DNA from: Triplophysa rosa
Taxonomy: Eukaryota > Chordata > Actinopteri > Cypriniformes > Nemacheilidae
NCBI RefSeq assembly: GCF_024868665.1
Contig: NC_079898.1
Location: forward strand, 6,963,751-7,027,750
Direction of reading: 5' to 3'
DNA length: 64,000 nt
Part shown: one piece after another, positions 25,401-33,835 of the stretch
Layout: every line of letters begins with the position of its first letter
Numbering within the stretch: position 1 is the stretch's first letter
Translations under genes and position numbers: made by a program
The notes under the pieces: generated by a model
What the model was told of the DNA's origin: nothing
Seen by the model: the letters and a program-made list of their open reading frames with translations, nothing else
The model's database searches: none

Positions 25401-28400
25401 TCATTTATTTTGTGCACAAAAGAATAATTCTATTATTTTGAGCCTTTGATTCAATAACTTGTCATTTCAATGGACAGGCGTGTTGGCTACAGAAGCTTTG
25501 AAACCTGTTAAATACTTGATAAACACATTTGAAGTTGAGAGATGTTAAAAAAAAAGTATAAATACCGAGAGAACTTTTTTAATGTATTTTTAGGTTTGAA
25601 CTTTTTGTATTAATTGTTGATATTAAGCAAGTCAACGGATTTCTGCACAGTTGGAACGGATGTCATGCACAATCCCAATTCCTAAATGTTTGTTTGTCGA
25701 GTATTTTAAATCGTATTTATACTAAAGCATTTATAAACCAGTAATGTATAAGTCTAGTAGTCTTGGATATGCAACACATTTTACCGGCAGTCAAACCCGA
25801 TCGTTGTCATTGTCCCTGAATAGCAAACCTTATAAGCTGTGTCCTGTATCTGTCCCCGCAGTCTGGGAGGTGTTCTAGTTCCCCCGCAGCACATGGAGGA
25901 TGGCGTCCTGGAAGCCGTGCTGTTCTCCATGGGGCGCACCATGACTCAAGAGGAGGTGAAGCAGCTGATGCAGCGCACCGTACAGCAGGTGGCAGGAACT
26001 CTGAGTCTGGATTTGGACCGGGCCGAGCATCTGCTCATGCACTGCAAATGGAACGTGGACACGTTGATCCAACGCTACACAGACGACCCGGACTCCCTGG
26101 TGCAGGCCGCCGGCCTTAAGATCAGAAACCCGCAGCCAGACCCTGGTCCTGTGAGCCAGTGTCCTGTGTGCCTTTCCCAATCCAAAGAGAGCGATCCCCC
26201 TCCGATGCTTTGCTGTATGCATTACTGCTGCAGGGTGAGTGTGCACATTTATGCAAATGCGCATCAAATTGTTCATTGAAACCGTGCCTGTGACACTTCT
26301 TTCTCTTCCCGTCAGTCTTGCTGGCAGGAGTACCTCACCGCTCGTATCGAACAGAATCTGGTGATGAACTGCGACTGTCCCATTACGGACTGTCGAGCGC
26401 AGCCCACCTCCAAATTCTTTCGCAATATTCTCACTGATAAGGACATCATTGCCAAAGTATGTACACGGCTCACACCAACATCATTGAATAGAGAATTATT
26501 GTGCATCCTGACGTATCGTGTGCTTTCTCTTCCAGTATGAAAATGCTCTTCTGCGAGGTTTTGTGGAGTGCTGCTCTAACCTGACGTGGTGCACCAATCC
26601 TCAGGGCTGCGATCAGATCCTGTGTAAAGAGAACATTGGCAGCATGGGCACCTGCTCCAAGTGCTGCTGGTCCTCCTGTTTCAGTTGTAACTTCCCAGAG
26701 GTGACTCATCGAATAACAAATAACAATCTTCCATGAATGTGGGAAGAAATAAAGCAACATGAAAAGCAATTTATCGTTATTTATGACTTGTTTTTCGCGA
26801 AGATAAACATCACGCGATGGAGTATCCACCACACATTTTCAGCTTGCGCAGAAGACACAATTGAGGCGTATATCGCATAACCACATCACCCAATTCGCAT
26901 CATTTGTGTCGCCCACCGTGAATTTGCTTCTTTGTGTCTTTAAATTGACTTGTTTGTAATTTACTTCTGCATATAATTACATTCGTATTTGGTGTGAACA
27001 TACCATAAGACATGCATTTGTTAAACATTTTATCAAATAACAATGTTGTTTCGTAATAAAAAAAATGAATTTGTTGGCACAATTTGGCTACAAAAATAAT
27101 TTCAAACATTTATCCATAAATCTTTCAGTGATTTTTGACAAGTGGTTTTGAAAATTATACTTTTTGTGAAGGCAAAATATGAATTTATGTATTATTATAA
27201 ATCATTGTAGTATTGTACTTCATCATTTATGCTAAATTTTAATAGATACAATTTTTTAATTTTTATAATTCATTTTTTACTTGATTTAAATGTTGGGTTA
27301 AAGCAAGGTTATTTAAGTTCATTCAAATTAAAACTTTGAAAACGTTTCTGTTTTTTTAAATCAAATCAAATATTGGCCTAAAAATCATTGTAAAAGCTTA
27401 AACTAAACGAAAAATGTAAATGTTGCCGCAGAAATAATCTGAAATAAATTTAAGGCACTAAAATTATTTTAAAAAATGTTCATCTCATATAGCAACCTAA
27501 ACTAAACAAGTAAATAATAAAATGACAAAAGCATATAACAAAATGGGACAAAAATCTAACTAAAATGAACATAACTCAAAATCTAAAAATAAAAGCTAAT
27601 TTAAAATGTTAATACAAAAACTATAATAACTCTTGTTTAAACTACATTGTATTGCTGTATTTTTTAAATGATGTTTTTTTTATTGCATTTCATTTTGTGT
27701 TGTATTTGCCTTTCTCTAAATAGTTCTATAGTGTATGTGTAGTCATGTCTCTGTAATATGAACATATCCACTATCAGGCGCATTACCCAGCCAGCTGCAG
27801 TCACATGTCTCAGTGGATGGATGATGGAGGTTATTATGAGGGAATGAGTATGGAAGCACAGAGTAAACATCTGGCCAAACTGATATCCAAACGCTGCCCG
27901 AGCTGCCAAGCCCAGATTGAGAAAAATGAGGGATGCCTTCAGTGAGTATACACACAAAATATACTGCACCACTCAGTTACTCATTACCACACGAAGATAC
28001 ACTGCACGTCCAAAAAAAAGTCACACACTCTAATATTTCGTTGGACCGCCTTTAGCTTTGATTACGGCACGCATTCGCCTTGGCATCCTTTCGATAAGCT
28101 TCTGCAATGTCCAGAATGTCCATTTTGTTCCCGTCCAGAGTTGCATGCATTTTTCGCCAAGATCTTGTATTGATGATGGAGTCTGACTGCTGCGCAAAGT
28201 CTTCTCCAGCACATCCCAAAGATTCTCAATGGGGTTAAGATCTGGACTCTGTGGTGGCCAATCCATGTGTGAAAATGATGTCTCATGCTCCCTGAACCAC
28301 TCTTTCACAATTTGAGCCCGATGAATCCTGGCATTGTCATCTTGGAATATGCCTGTGCCACCAGGGAAGAAAAAAATCATTGATGGAATAACCTGGTCAT

Positions 28401-31039
28401 TCAGTATATTCCTATTCTTTGGGCACATAATGTTGCTGAACCTAGACCTCCAATCCAATGGGAGGCTCTTACTTATTTGCTCAGTTAAATCCAAGTGGTG
28501 ACTTTTTTGGACGGGCAGTGTATCTTATTTACTCATGTTGTTCTCAAGTTGTTGAAGAATCATACAAAGAATCCTTTTTACCCTGTAGTATGACATGTGC
28601 CAAGTGTAACCATGGATTTTGCTGGAGATGTCTGAAGCCATGGAAGCCAACACACAAAGATTACTACAACTGCTCGGCCATGGTAAATATCCTTACATAT
28701 TGAGACACGTTGCGTTTACCAGAATGGTCTTATTTTAAATCAATCAGATTTAAGTTGAAATAAATGAAAATACTGTAAAAGTAAAAAAGGTCATAAAATA
28801 AGTTTAAAAAAAAGATGCTTTTTAAATGCTGTTTTCTCTAAATGAACTAATTTCAAATCATATTTTTATGTTCACCTTATTGACAATACATAACAAAGAC
28901 ATATTCACCTTGACTTACATAACTAATACAATAATAATATATTCAAATAAAAATATTTAAACTCTAACATTGTATAAATAAAAGAACTATTTTTAAGCAT
29001 TTCTGTCTTATAGCTCTCATACATGCAGTCATGGTGAATTATAAAACTTGCATAAATTCAGTTGCCAAATAAAAACACATTTGGAAAATGTGTAAATATA
29101 CACGCATGTGCGACCTGTCAACCTCACAGAACTGTGTTCATATATGATGACAGGTCAGCAAAGCTGCAAGGCAGGAGAAGAAGTTTCAAGATTACAATGA
29201 GAGATGTACCTTTCATAACCAAGCCAAGGTTTGTTGGAGACGTTAATCATTTGTTTATTCTTCCTTCATACAGACATTTTCTATGTTCATATTTTGAATG
29301 TTTTTTTTCTACAGGACTTTGCAATCAATCTGGAGAACAAGGTGTTTTCTATCAATGAAGCTTTACAGATGAAGTCTTTGACGTTTGTGATCGATGCCTG
29401 TAAGATTCTTGCTCAAGCTCGTAAGGTACGCGTTCCTTTAGTTAAATGCTTCACATCGTGCATTATGTTTCTGCAGTACTTTCAGTCATTGTCCTCACCT
29501 TTGGATTCATGTTGTCATGTAGGTTCTGGCCTACTCGTGCGTATACAGCTATTTCAACCAGGATACTGAGAAGATGGATGTGATGGAGCAACAGACAGAA
29601 GCTCTGGACCTTCACACTAATGCCCTGCAGATCCTACTCGGTTTGTATTAGAAACCACAGCCCGCTCTGTGTTCTACCATTGTGTCTGTATTGTTCTTGA
29701 GCAATGATGGGGCTGTTTACTTGTCAACACCAACCAACCCTGTGAGGAATCACAACACTGGATTGTTTAAACAAACAAGGGATTAAATATTTAAAAAGTA
29801 TTACAGTATTACAAAAACTACTAATTGAGCATTGCAAATTGTTATTTAAATAAAAAAGTGTTGGTACAACAAAACAATTGACTATAAAATACAGTTTGTG
29901 TGAGATTTTATTTGCATAACATAATTGCAAGTATTAACTCATATAGAGTGTATGGCAGACATGTCATTTGCTGTGATTAAACTATATCTTTTTAAATAAA
30001 TCATGTTGACTTCTATAGAGACATTGTTCAAATCATCCTCAAACGTTTATTGATTATTGTTTAAAAAAATATTGAAAAGATGCAGTAAATTGGTTTTTTA
30101 CCTTTGAAACACGATTTGCCGTTTCACAGTCAAGTTTTTGCTTCCTTTTGGTAAAATGATGATCAATACTGTCATTTTGTTTTTCTTCAGAGGAGACGCT
30201 GTTGCAGTGCACTGATCTGGCCTCCTGTGTGCGACTCCTAAAGCCAGAGCATCTTAACACCGGCTTGGAGCTGATTCGCCGAATTCAGGAGCGCCTTGTG
30301 GCCATCCTTCAACACTCCACTCAGGTAAAACTCGCTCTTTAATATCACGGACAATGACTCTTCTGTGTTCATCTATGTGGGAGATTTTGTCCAAAACATT
30401 TGTAAAGAATATCAAGACGTTTTGTTTATCACCTATAGGTAGCTCCGCCTACAGTGAAATCCCATTGGTTTATAATCCCACTCCACATAGTTGTATATTA
30501 AACATTAGATAATGTTACCAACCTTTTCTGTTGACATAATCAGATGTACAATTTCAGGGTGTTCAATGAAGATGAATGTTTGTGGTGTTCTGGGGAGTTG
30601 ATCGAATCATGAAGAATGACTTCTGAGCAATAAATTCGCTCATCTAAAAGAAATCATCTTTATTGGCAGGACTTCCGTGTCGGTTATCAGTCCAAGACCG
30701 GTCCAGACCAGGAGACGGCTCAAGCCTCTAATCTGGCAAACCACACAGATACCAACAAAGAGTGAGCCACAGAGACACACGACTGACGCTTGCTCATGCT
30801 GGGGGAGAATTAATGTCTTGTTTTATTTCAGGTCCAAATCAGATGGAGGCTCCGAGTCTGGAGACTCTGACAACAACAATAACGCCGGCGAGGAAGCGGA
30901 GGAGGATGACGAGTACGATGATGAATACGTTCCAGAATGGCATGAGGATTACGATGAGGAAGATATAGATGATGACGACTTTTTTTCTGATGATGATGAA
31001 TCTGAAAACCTCGAGAGGGACTTTGGCCCTTTTGACTAA
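1771..31039 (+). CDS. cul9: Cullin-9 (PARC), RBR-type E3 ubiquitin ligase; 5' end outside window
   Basis: Forty exons with compatible phases encode about 2355 residues, ending at TAA 31037-31039. The product matches vertebrate CUL9 throughout. It has the [16 protein letters not shown] block, a CPH domain, a DOC/APC10 domain, a cullin homology region with a neddylation-type lysine, a UBA-like helix region, RING1-IBR-RING2, an ariadne-like helical segment and an acidic tail. CUL7 shares the front half but lacks the RBR module, so this is CUL9. Known family roles are a cytoplasmic RBX1-associated scaffold, p53 binding through CPH, and ubiquitin transfer through the RING2 cysteine. The human protein is 2517 residues, so about 200 N-terminal residues are missing upstream. 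No frameshift or internal stop was found. One intron uses a GC donor (5696) and one exon is only 30 nt (19138-19167). It is tail-to-tail with dnph1. Confidence 0.97.
2969..3709. mobile_element. Non-autonomous DNA transposon with CACTGTAAAAAA termini (in cul9 intron)
   Basis: The sequence CACTGTAAAAAA at 2969 is mirrored by TTTTTTACAGTG ending at 3709. The interior is AT-rich and contains no coding potential. Inner terminal sequences are only loosely inverted and I found no convincing target duplication, so the superfamily is open. CACTGTAAAAA ends are frequent among fish MITEs. Confidence 0.45.
5696..5701 (+). other. cul9: GC-type 5' splice site of cul9
   Basis: The exon ends AAAG and is followed by GCAAGG. 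The nearest GT does not restore the frame with the acceptor before 7001 (TTGTTTCAG). One leftover G plus TG gives the next codon (Val), joining cleanly to the following exon frame. GC-AG introns are a minor but normal class. Confidence 0.7.
6081..6895. mobile_element. hAT-type non-autonomous element with 8-bp duplication
   Basis: The ends read GTGGTTCTCAAAC and GTTTGAGAACCGCTG, the CAGTGGTTCTCAAAC terminus common to many vertebrate hAT MITEs (the first two bases are lost on the left). Both ends are bordered by ATTTAGAT (6073-6080 and 6896-6903), an exact 8-bp duplication. About 815 bp with no transposase. It lies in the cul9 intron 5696-7000. Confidence 0.88.
8317..9890. mobile_element. Palindromic 'TAGGGCTGT...ATTAATCGCAT' MITE (interrupted)
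   Basis: The left end TAGGGCTGTTCACAG continues into GGGATTAATCGCAT and TAAAAGTTTGTTTACAT. The right end, read on the other strand, gives TAGCACTGTTCAACG followed by TAATTAATCGCATT and similar downstream sequence. This is the widespread fish hAT-like palindromic MITE. It is cut by the hAT copy at 8437-9746, leaving arms of about 120 and 144 bp. No exact outer target duplication survives. Confidence 0.7.
8437..9746. mobile_element. hAT-type element nested in another MITE
   Basis: Termini are TAGGGATGTGC and GCACATCCCTA, with GTAGTCGACCAGTC and GACTGGTCGATTAG inside them as further inverted sequence. It is flanked on both sides by ATATATAC (8429-8436, 9747-9754), a perfect 8-bp duplication. 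The 1310-bp interior has no intact transposase. The perfect duplication and nested position show it is younger than the element it interrupts. Confidence 0.92.
11171..11479. mobile_element. Relic of TTAA-flanked cyprinid MITE
   Basis: The left part reads AAAGGAACCGTTCACCC then AAAATGAAAATTCTGTCATC, and the right part ends near TTCATTTATGGGTTCCTTT. The interior includes the typical GAACACAAAGATATTTTGAA block. This is the same family as the copies at 17140, 21534, 39245 and 53763 but more degraded. Confidence 0.75.
13760..13984 (+). pseudogene. Transposon ORF fragment, left arm (74 residues)
   Basis: The frame starts [20 protein letters not shown] and ends after 74 residues. The same protein start is encoded on the opposite strand at 14654-14884, with 36 bp more sequence in the middle. 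The style (short helical N-terminus with RELxxFANxV) resembles N-termini of fish integrase-like transposase genes. No catalytic domain follows, so this is a truncated remnant. Confidence 0.65.
14150..14232 (-). other. tRNA-like (A-box/B-box) segment inside the palindromic element
   Basis: On the minus strand the segment contains TAGCTTAGTGTG, close to the pol III A-box consensus, and about 45 bases later GGTACGAATCC, one mismatch from the B-box GGTTCGAATCC. The outer ends pair only partly as an acceptor stem, so it is not a functional tRNA. It could be a tRNA-derived SINE head or chance similarity. Confidence 0.3.
14654..14884 (-). pseudogene. Transposon ORF fragment, right arm (76 residues)
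   Basis: Mirror copy of the left-arm frame, starting with the same [10 protein letters not shown] motif and containing [20 protein letters not shown], a segment partly deleted in the left arm. It runs into unrelated central sequence and stops. It lies upside-down to cul9 inside its intron and is not a host exon. Confidence 0.65.
17140..17478. mobile_element. TTAA-flanked cyprinid MITE (right end truncated)
   Basis: TTAA (17136-17139) precedes AGGGACAGTTCACCC and the typical AATTCTGTCATCATTTACTC. The interior contains the repeated AACACAAAGGAAGATATTTGG block twice in tandem. The right side keeps GAGGGCGAGTAAATGATGA but has lost the terminal GGGTGAAC...CCCT. Confidence 0.85.
19314..20091. mobile_element. 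hAT-like MITE interrupted by a Tc1-like MITE
   Basis: The left end TAGGGCTGCACAATT is mirrored by AATTGTGCAGTCCTA at 20077-20091. GTTTTGC occurs just outside both ends (19304-19310 and 20092-20098), with three extra bases on the left, so the duplication is nearly intact. It lies in the cul9 intron 19168-20147. Confidence 0.75.
19511..20010. mobile_element. Tc1/mariner-type MITE nested in the hAT MITE
   Basis: The left end CAGCCGTGGAAATAATTAAG then AGACCATT is matched in inverted form by AATGGTCTCTGTTTTTTTCC then TTGGCT. TA dinucleotides flank both ends. This 'GTGGAAATAATTAAGAGACC' element is widespread in teleosts. It has no coding capacity. Confidence 0.7.
21534..21923. mobile_element. TTAA-flanked cyprinid MITE, complete
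   Basis: TTAA at 21530-21533 and 21924-21927 brackets AGGGCTAGTTCACTC and GGTGAACTATCCCT. The interior shows the family signature AATTCTGTCATCATTTGCTT, the AACACAAAGACAGATATTTG block and its inverted counterpart. TTAA targets suggest piggyBac- or Kolobok-type mobilisation. It lies in the cul9 intron 21384-22728. Confidence 0.9.
24603..24855. mobile_element. Small TTAA-flanked MITE
   Basis: TTAA (24599-24602 and 24856-24859) flanks AGCTGCAATCCCTTAC and GTTACGGGTTGCAGCT, an inverted pair. The 253 bp between have no coding potential. It lies at the start of the cul9 intron 24578-25861. The rest of that intron shows no bounded element that I can name. Confidence 0.8.
26701..27777. other. cul9 intron, nothing identified
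   Basis: This AT-rich stretch of about 1.1 kb lies between the IBR and RING2 exons. Poly-A/T tracts and ATAAA-like words are frequent. I found no open frame with recognisable protein, no inverted ends and no duplication. Confidence 0.5.
28000..28520 (-). mobile_element. Truncated Tc1/mariner transposon with intact ends
   Basis: TA dinucleotides flank CACTGCACGTCC with AAAAAAAAGTCAC inward, and GTGACTTTTTTGGACGGGCAGTG on the right. Between them the minus strand (28030-28494) encodes the C-terminal part of a Tc1-like transposase: [11 protein letters not shown], then [20 protein letters not shown]. These are the second catalytic Asp and the final acidic residue of the DDE triad. The N-terminal DNA-binding half and first catalytic Asp are gone, so it cannot transpose itself. 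It fills most of the 647-bp intron between the two RING2 exons of cul9. Confidence 0.93.
28030..28494 (-). pseudogene. Tc1-like transposase, C-terminal remnant
   Basis: The remnant is about 150 residues, against about 340 for full-length Tc1 transposases. The [15 protein letters not shown] block and the preceding [10 protein letters not shown] motif identify the family. The frame ends in KAKGGPTKY and a stop just inside the left inverted repeat, as in intact family members. The upstream part has been deleted, not frameshifted. Confidence 0.85.
29154..31039 (+). other. cul9: cul9 exons: C-terminal ariadne-like region and acidic tail
   Basis: Exons are 29154-29228, 29315-29425, 29523-29640, 30191-30324, 30670-30761 and 30832-31039. 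They encode RRING-downstream helices including [37 protein letters not shown] and [20 protein letters not shown]. The helices resemble the ariadne domain of RBR ligases. The tail is a run of Asp/Glu with [12 protein letters not shown] and ends [13 protein letters not shown]. Human CUL9 has a similar acidic tail. Confidence 0.92.
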
Positions 31040-32207
31040 TACGTATCGCAAATTGTGTACAGAATGCCTACGGATGTAAAAGTAGACAATACTAGAGCCA
31101 CACCTTTATAAGAATGAAAAACGGTCTGTTACAGGAAGTTCAACCGTTTGACTGTAACATGCTCTTTGCTTTGCACTTAGCTCTTACTTCAAGCCCTAGC
31201 CTAAATTTGGTTTTGCACCAAAAATGATATTCATGTTATTTAGGTTTATACCACAGTTTATCTTTAAAAATGGTAACTTTGTTCATGCCTGACGAAAGGC
31301 GCTTTACTAAGTTCAATGAAGGATCTTAAAATGTCGATGTTATATTGTAGAGGTGAGAATATTTTTTCAAATTGTTGATAGTTTTGTTATTAACAGGGGG
31401 TTTTTTTGGTTGAAAATTTGAAAAGAAGGGGTGTGTAAACATTCAGAGAGAATTTTGTTTTAATCTGATCAAAGACATTGGGATTGTGTATTATTTAAAA
31501 GAAAACACCAAAAGTACTGCTGGCCTTTATTCCATTTTAAATTCCTTTAAATGCCTTCACATACCGCATATGTTTCATTTCAACAAATACAAGCATTGAA
31601 ATGAGAAATGTTTGCAAAAGTTGAGAAAAGAGATAAAGGACTGCAGGATTTCTCAGACAGCGGTCCGTGACGGTGTTTCATTCACCAGAACATGCAAACT
31701 CAAAGGTTTCGGTTTAGCCTGCCTCTTTAAGATGTAATGGCAATAAATATCTAAAAGTATTGTAGCTAGTTGCATTATTTGCTAAGCAAAACACCTTAAG
31801 GTTTGTTCTTTTTTTGTCATCAATTTTCACTTGTATAGCTGGGGATATAAATGATCTTCCCAAATCCAGTTTTGAAATGAGATAAACCTATATATTCATA
31901 TACAGTCCATCTTCTGAAATGTTTTCTTGGTTCAACTTAAGGAAGCTCACAAAATAAACGCTTTTCTTCAGTTTGAGTGTTCCTGTGATATTACAAAAAC
32001 CTGAACGCACAACCCCAGGCCCAGCTGATTGGTTCATTCTGTGACGCACATGGCTGATTTATTCATTTATATACTGTATAAAAACACTCATTTACATCAT
32101 TTTTATGTTAAGATGCCGTAGAAAAAAAAACCACGAAGGAACCTTTACGTGGAATCATAACATTCATAGTCATGCTGATCTATAAATGATACAGTGCAAT
32201 GTGCTCA
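31040..32207. other. Shared 3' region between convergent cul9 and dnph1
   Basis: On the plus strand AATAAA occurs at 31742-31747 and 31953-31958; the second is followed by TG-rich sequence and is the likelier cul9 poly(A) signal. On the minus strand, AATAAA (plus-strand TTTATT) occurs at 32058-32063, a candidate dnph1 signal, and again at 32214-32219 inside the last codons of dnph1. The two transcripts probably end within about 100 bp of each other. Confidence 0.6.
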
Positions 32208-32930
32208 TCAGTTTTTATTGAGACTATCAAAGTATTTCTCCAAGATGCTCTCAACATCATCTTCTGTGTAGTCCTGCGTTTGGAAGAGTGGGTCTGATGA
32301 TGCTCGTCTTATCATGGCAGACAAGACTAAATGACGATAAGAAGAATTATGTTGGAATTTAGCAGAGTATAGTGTAATGCTGTACTGGCCTGTATAATAA
32401 AGTATATTAAGATCGCATTAAATCTGCAACAAACAGGTCTTTGAGAAGTAGTTCATACCTTTTCCAGAAGAAGGTCTGAAGAGGCAGAGAACCCTCTTTT
32501 TCATGGCCATAGCGCGGCCAAGTTCATAACCCTCTCCTAAAGATGGTTGAGTCACCTCAGCCACTATCACTGATAAAGAAAAAAACTTTTAAAATTATGT
32601 TTTGTTTGTTTAAAAGGCACTTGACTTGATGATATAACCTCTCACCATCAGACATCATAAGCCACTTCATATCCCGATCATGAATGGCTTTGTCTCCATT
32701 TAGCACCGCGTCCTCACCTGAAGCAGATGTACAAGTTTAAATCTGCAGTCTTACGGGAATGTCACGTGTGTGAGGTCGCGAGACAGAGCTTTACCTTTAT
32801 CAGACAAACTATCATAGCTGACGTGCTCTGTTAAAACTTTGCCATACTTCTGTAACTGCTTGACTATTCTCTGGTAAATATTCACATCCTGTCTCCCACC
32901 ACGGATACTTCCACAAAAGTATATGTTCAT
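32208..32930 (-). CDS. dnph1: 2'-deoxynucleoside 5'-phosphate N-hydrolase 1 (Rcl)
   Basis: Four minus-strand exons (32795-32930, 32646-32717, 32459-32569, 32208-32326) give 438 nt and 145 residues with all phases matching. The protein opens MNIYFCGSIRGGR, the nucleotide-binding start of the Rcl family. Residues matching the rat Rcl catalytic set are present: Asp61 (HDRDMKWL), Ser79 and Glu85 (QPSLGEGYELGRA) and Ser109 (VLSAMIRR). The enzyme splits the N-glycosidic bond of deoxynucleoside monophosphates, notably hydroxymethyl-dUMP, in nucleotide-pool cleaning. It is shorter than human DNPH1 (174), lacking extra residues at both ends. Its last codons contain AATAAA. The start codon is 44 bp from the edge of the protease transposon. 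It is tail-to-tail with cul9, as in human. Confidence 0.95.
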
Positions 32931-33013
32931 AGTTTGGAAAATATCCCGAGCGTAATAATTTTGGTAACAGTGCGTGTGGCTACCCGATCCGTCCCGGAAA
33001 CACGATTTGTTCC

Positions 33014-33043
33014 GCGCATGCGCGAAACTGACGTCACTTCCTG
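33014..33043. promoter_or_regulatory. NRF1 + CRE + ETS-like module in transposon end (copy 1)
   Basis: GCGCATGCGC (33014-33023) matches the NRF1 core palindrome, TGACGTCA (33029-33036) is a full CRE, and CACTTCCTG (33035-33043) is an ETS-type site on the reverse strand. This trio is typical of housekeeping vertebrate promoters. It lies about 85-115 bp upstream of the dnph1 start codon, so it may supply dnph1 promoter activity. Binding is inferred from motifs only. Confidence 0.6.
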
Positions 33044-33130
33044 TCTGAAATAAATCGAAACACTTTACGGCAGTTTCGGGTATGTAGGCTATGTGGCTAC
33101 CCGATCCGTCCCGGAAACACGATTTGTTCC

Positions 33131-33160
33131 GCGCATGTGCGAAACTGACGTCACTTCCTG
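33131..33160. promoter_or_regulatory. NRF1-like + CRE + ETS-like module (copy 2)
   Basis: Second copy of the module in the tandem duplication: GCGCATGTGC (33131-33140, one change from the NRF1 palindrome), TGACGTCA (33146-33153) and CACTTCCTG. It lies about 200-230 bp upstream of the dnph1 start codon. Confidence 0.5.
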
Positions 33161-33680
33161 TCTGAAATAAATCGAAACACTTTACGGCAGTTTCGGGTAT
33201 GTAGGCTATACCGTTACTGCTGTTGTTTTACACTCGGAGTTTAATATATATATTTTTTATTACATTTATTAATAAATGTATTTATTATATCTGTATAAGT
33301 TTCTTTTTTCTTAATTTGTTTCTTACAATGCTTTGAGATATTTCCTGGCTTGTTAAATTGTTGCTGAATTATAATGCATGTTTGTTTTAAGGTGGTCATA
33401 AAAAATAACTACCCGATCCATTTCGGTTAAAATTTGGTTAATATGTGGCACAAATTAACTTCATTGAATTAAATAAATGGTCAAATTAAACTGAATTGTT
33501 TAAATTTGCTAGACACAATTTGGAAAATACAGATGTTCATACAGATGTGTTTTCTTTCTATTCATTTTCTAAAGATAGGTTCTACATAACTGTTCTAGAT
33601 ATTTAACTGCATTTAAGAAACACACAGAATACAGTTATATATATATTCTTTCAATTTATTTATACATTTGTTCCATTCCT

Positions 33681-33835
33681 CACACACGCTCGCTCGCTCA
33701 CTCACTCACGCACACTCTCGCACACACACACACACACACGCACACACGCACGCACACGCACACTCTCTCTCACGCTCTCTCTCTCACGCACACTCACTCA
33801 CTCACACACGCGCACACACACTCACACACTACATT
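33681..33835. repeat. CA/CT-rich simple repeat
   Basis: An imperfect run of CACACA, CACTCA, CTCTCT and CACGCA units spans about 155 bp. The long plus-strand open frame here (Thr/His/Ser/Leu repeats) is a by-product of the repeat. It lies just downstream of the last exon of the transposon gene. Confidence 0.9.

Larger units (their letters stand above)
25862..28682 (+). other. cul9: cul9 exons: UBA-like helices and RING1-IBR-RING2 (RBR) module
   Basis: Exons are 25862-26234, 26316-26456, 26536-26700, 27778-27941 and 28589-28682. RING1 begins CPVCLSQ and continues [15 protein letters not shown]. The IBR contains [15 protein letters not shown] and [15 protein letters not shown]2 begins [19 protein letters not shown] and ends [10 protein letters not shown]. 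The cysteine of NEGC is the expected thioester-forming catalytic residue of RBR ligases and is present. It lies two codons before the exon boundary at 27941, so the active site and the rest of RING2 are split by an intron that holds a Tc1 element. Confidence 0.95.
32975..33208. repeat. Tandem duplication of the transposon left end (2 x 117 bp)
   Basis: Units at 32975-33091 and 33092-33208 are nearly identical; the clear difference is GCGCATGCGC in the first against GCGCATGTGC in the second. Each unit contains the full terminal inverted repeat plus about 45 bp of inner sequence ending GTATGTAGGCTA. Near identity indicates a recent duplication. Confidence 0.92.

Noticed and set aside
1771..31039. 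Assignment as cul7
   Set aside because: The gene carries UBA-like, RING1-IBR-RING2 and acidic-tail exons in frame, which CUL7 lacks.
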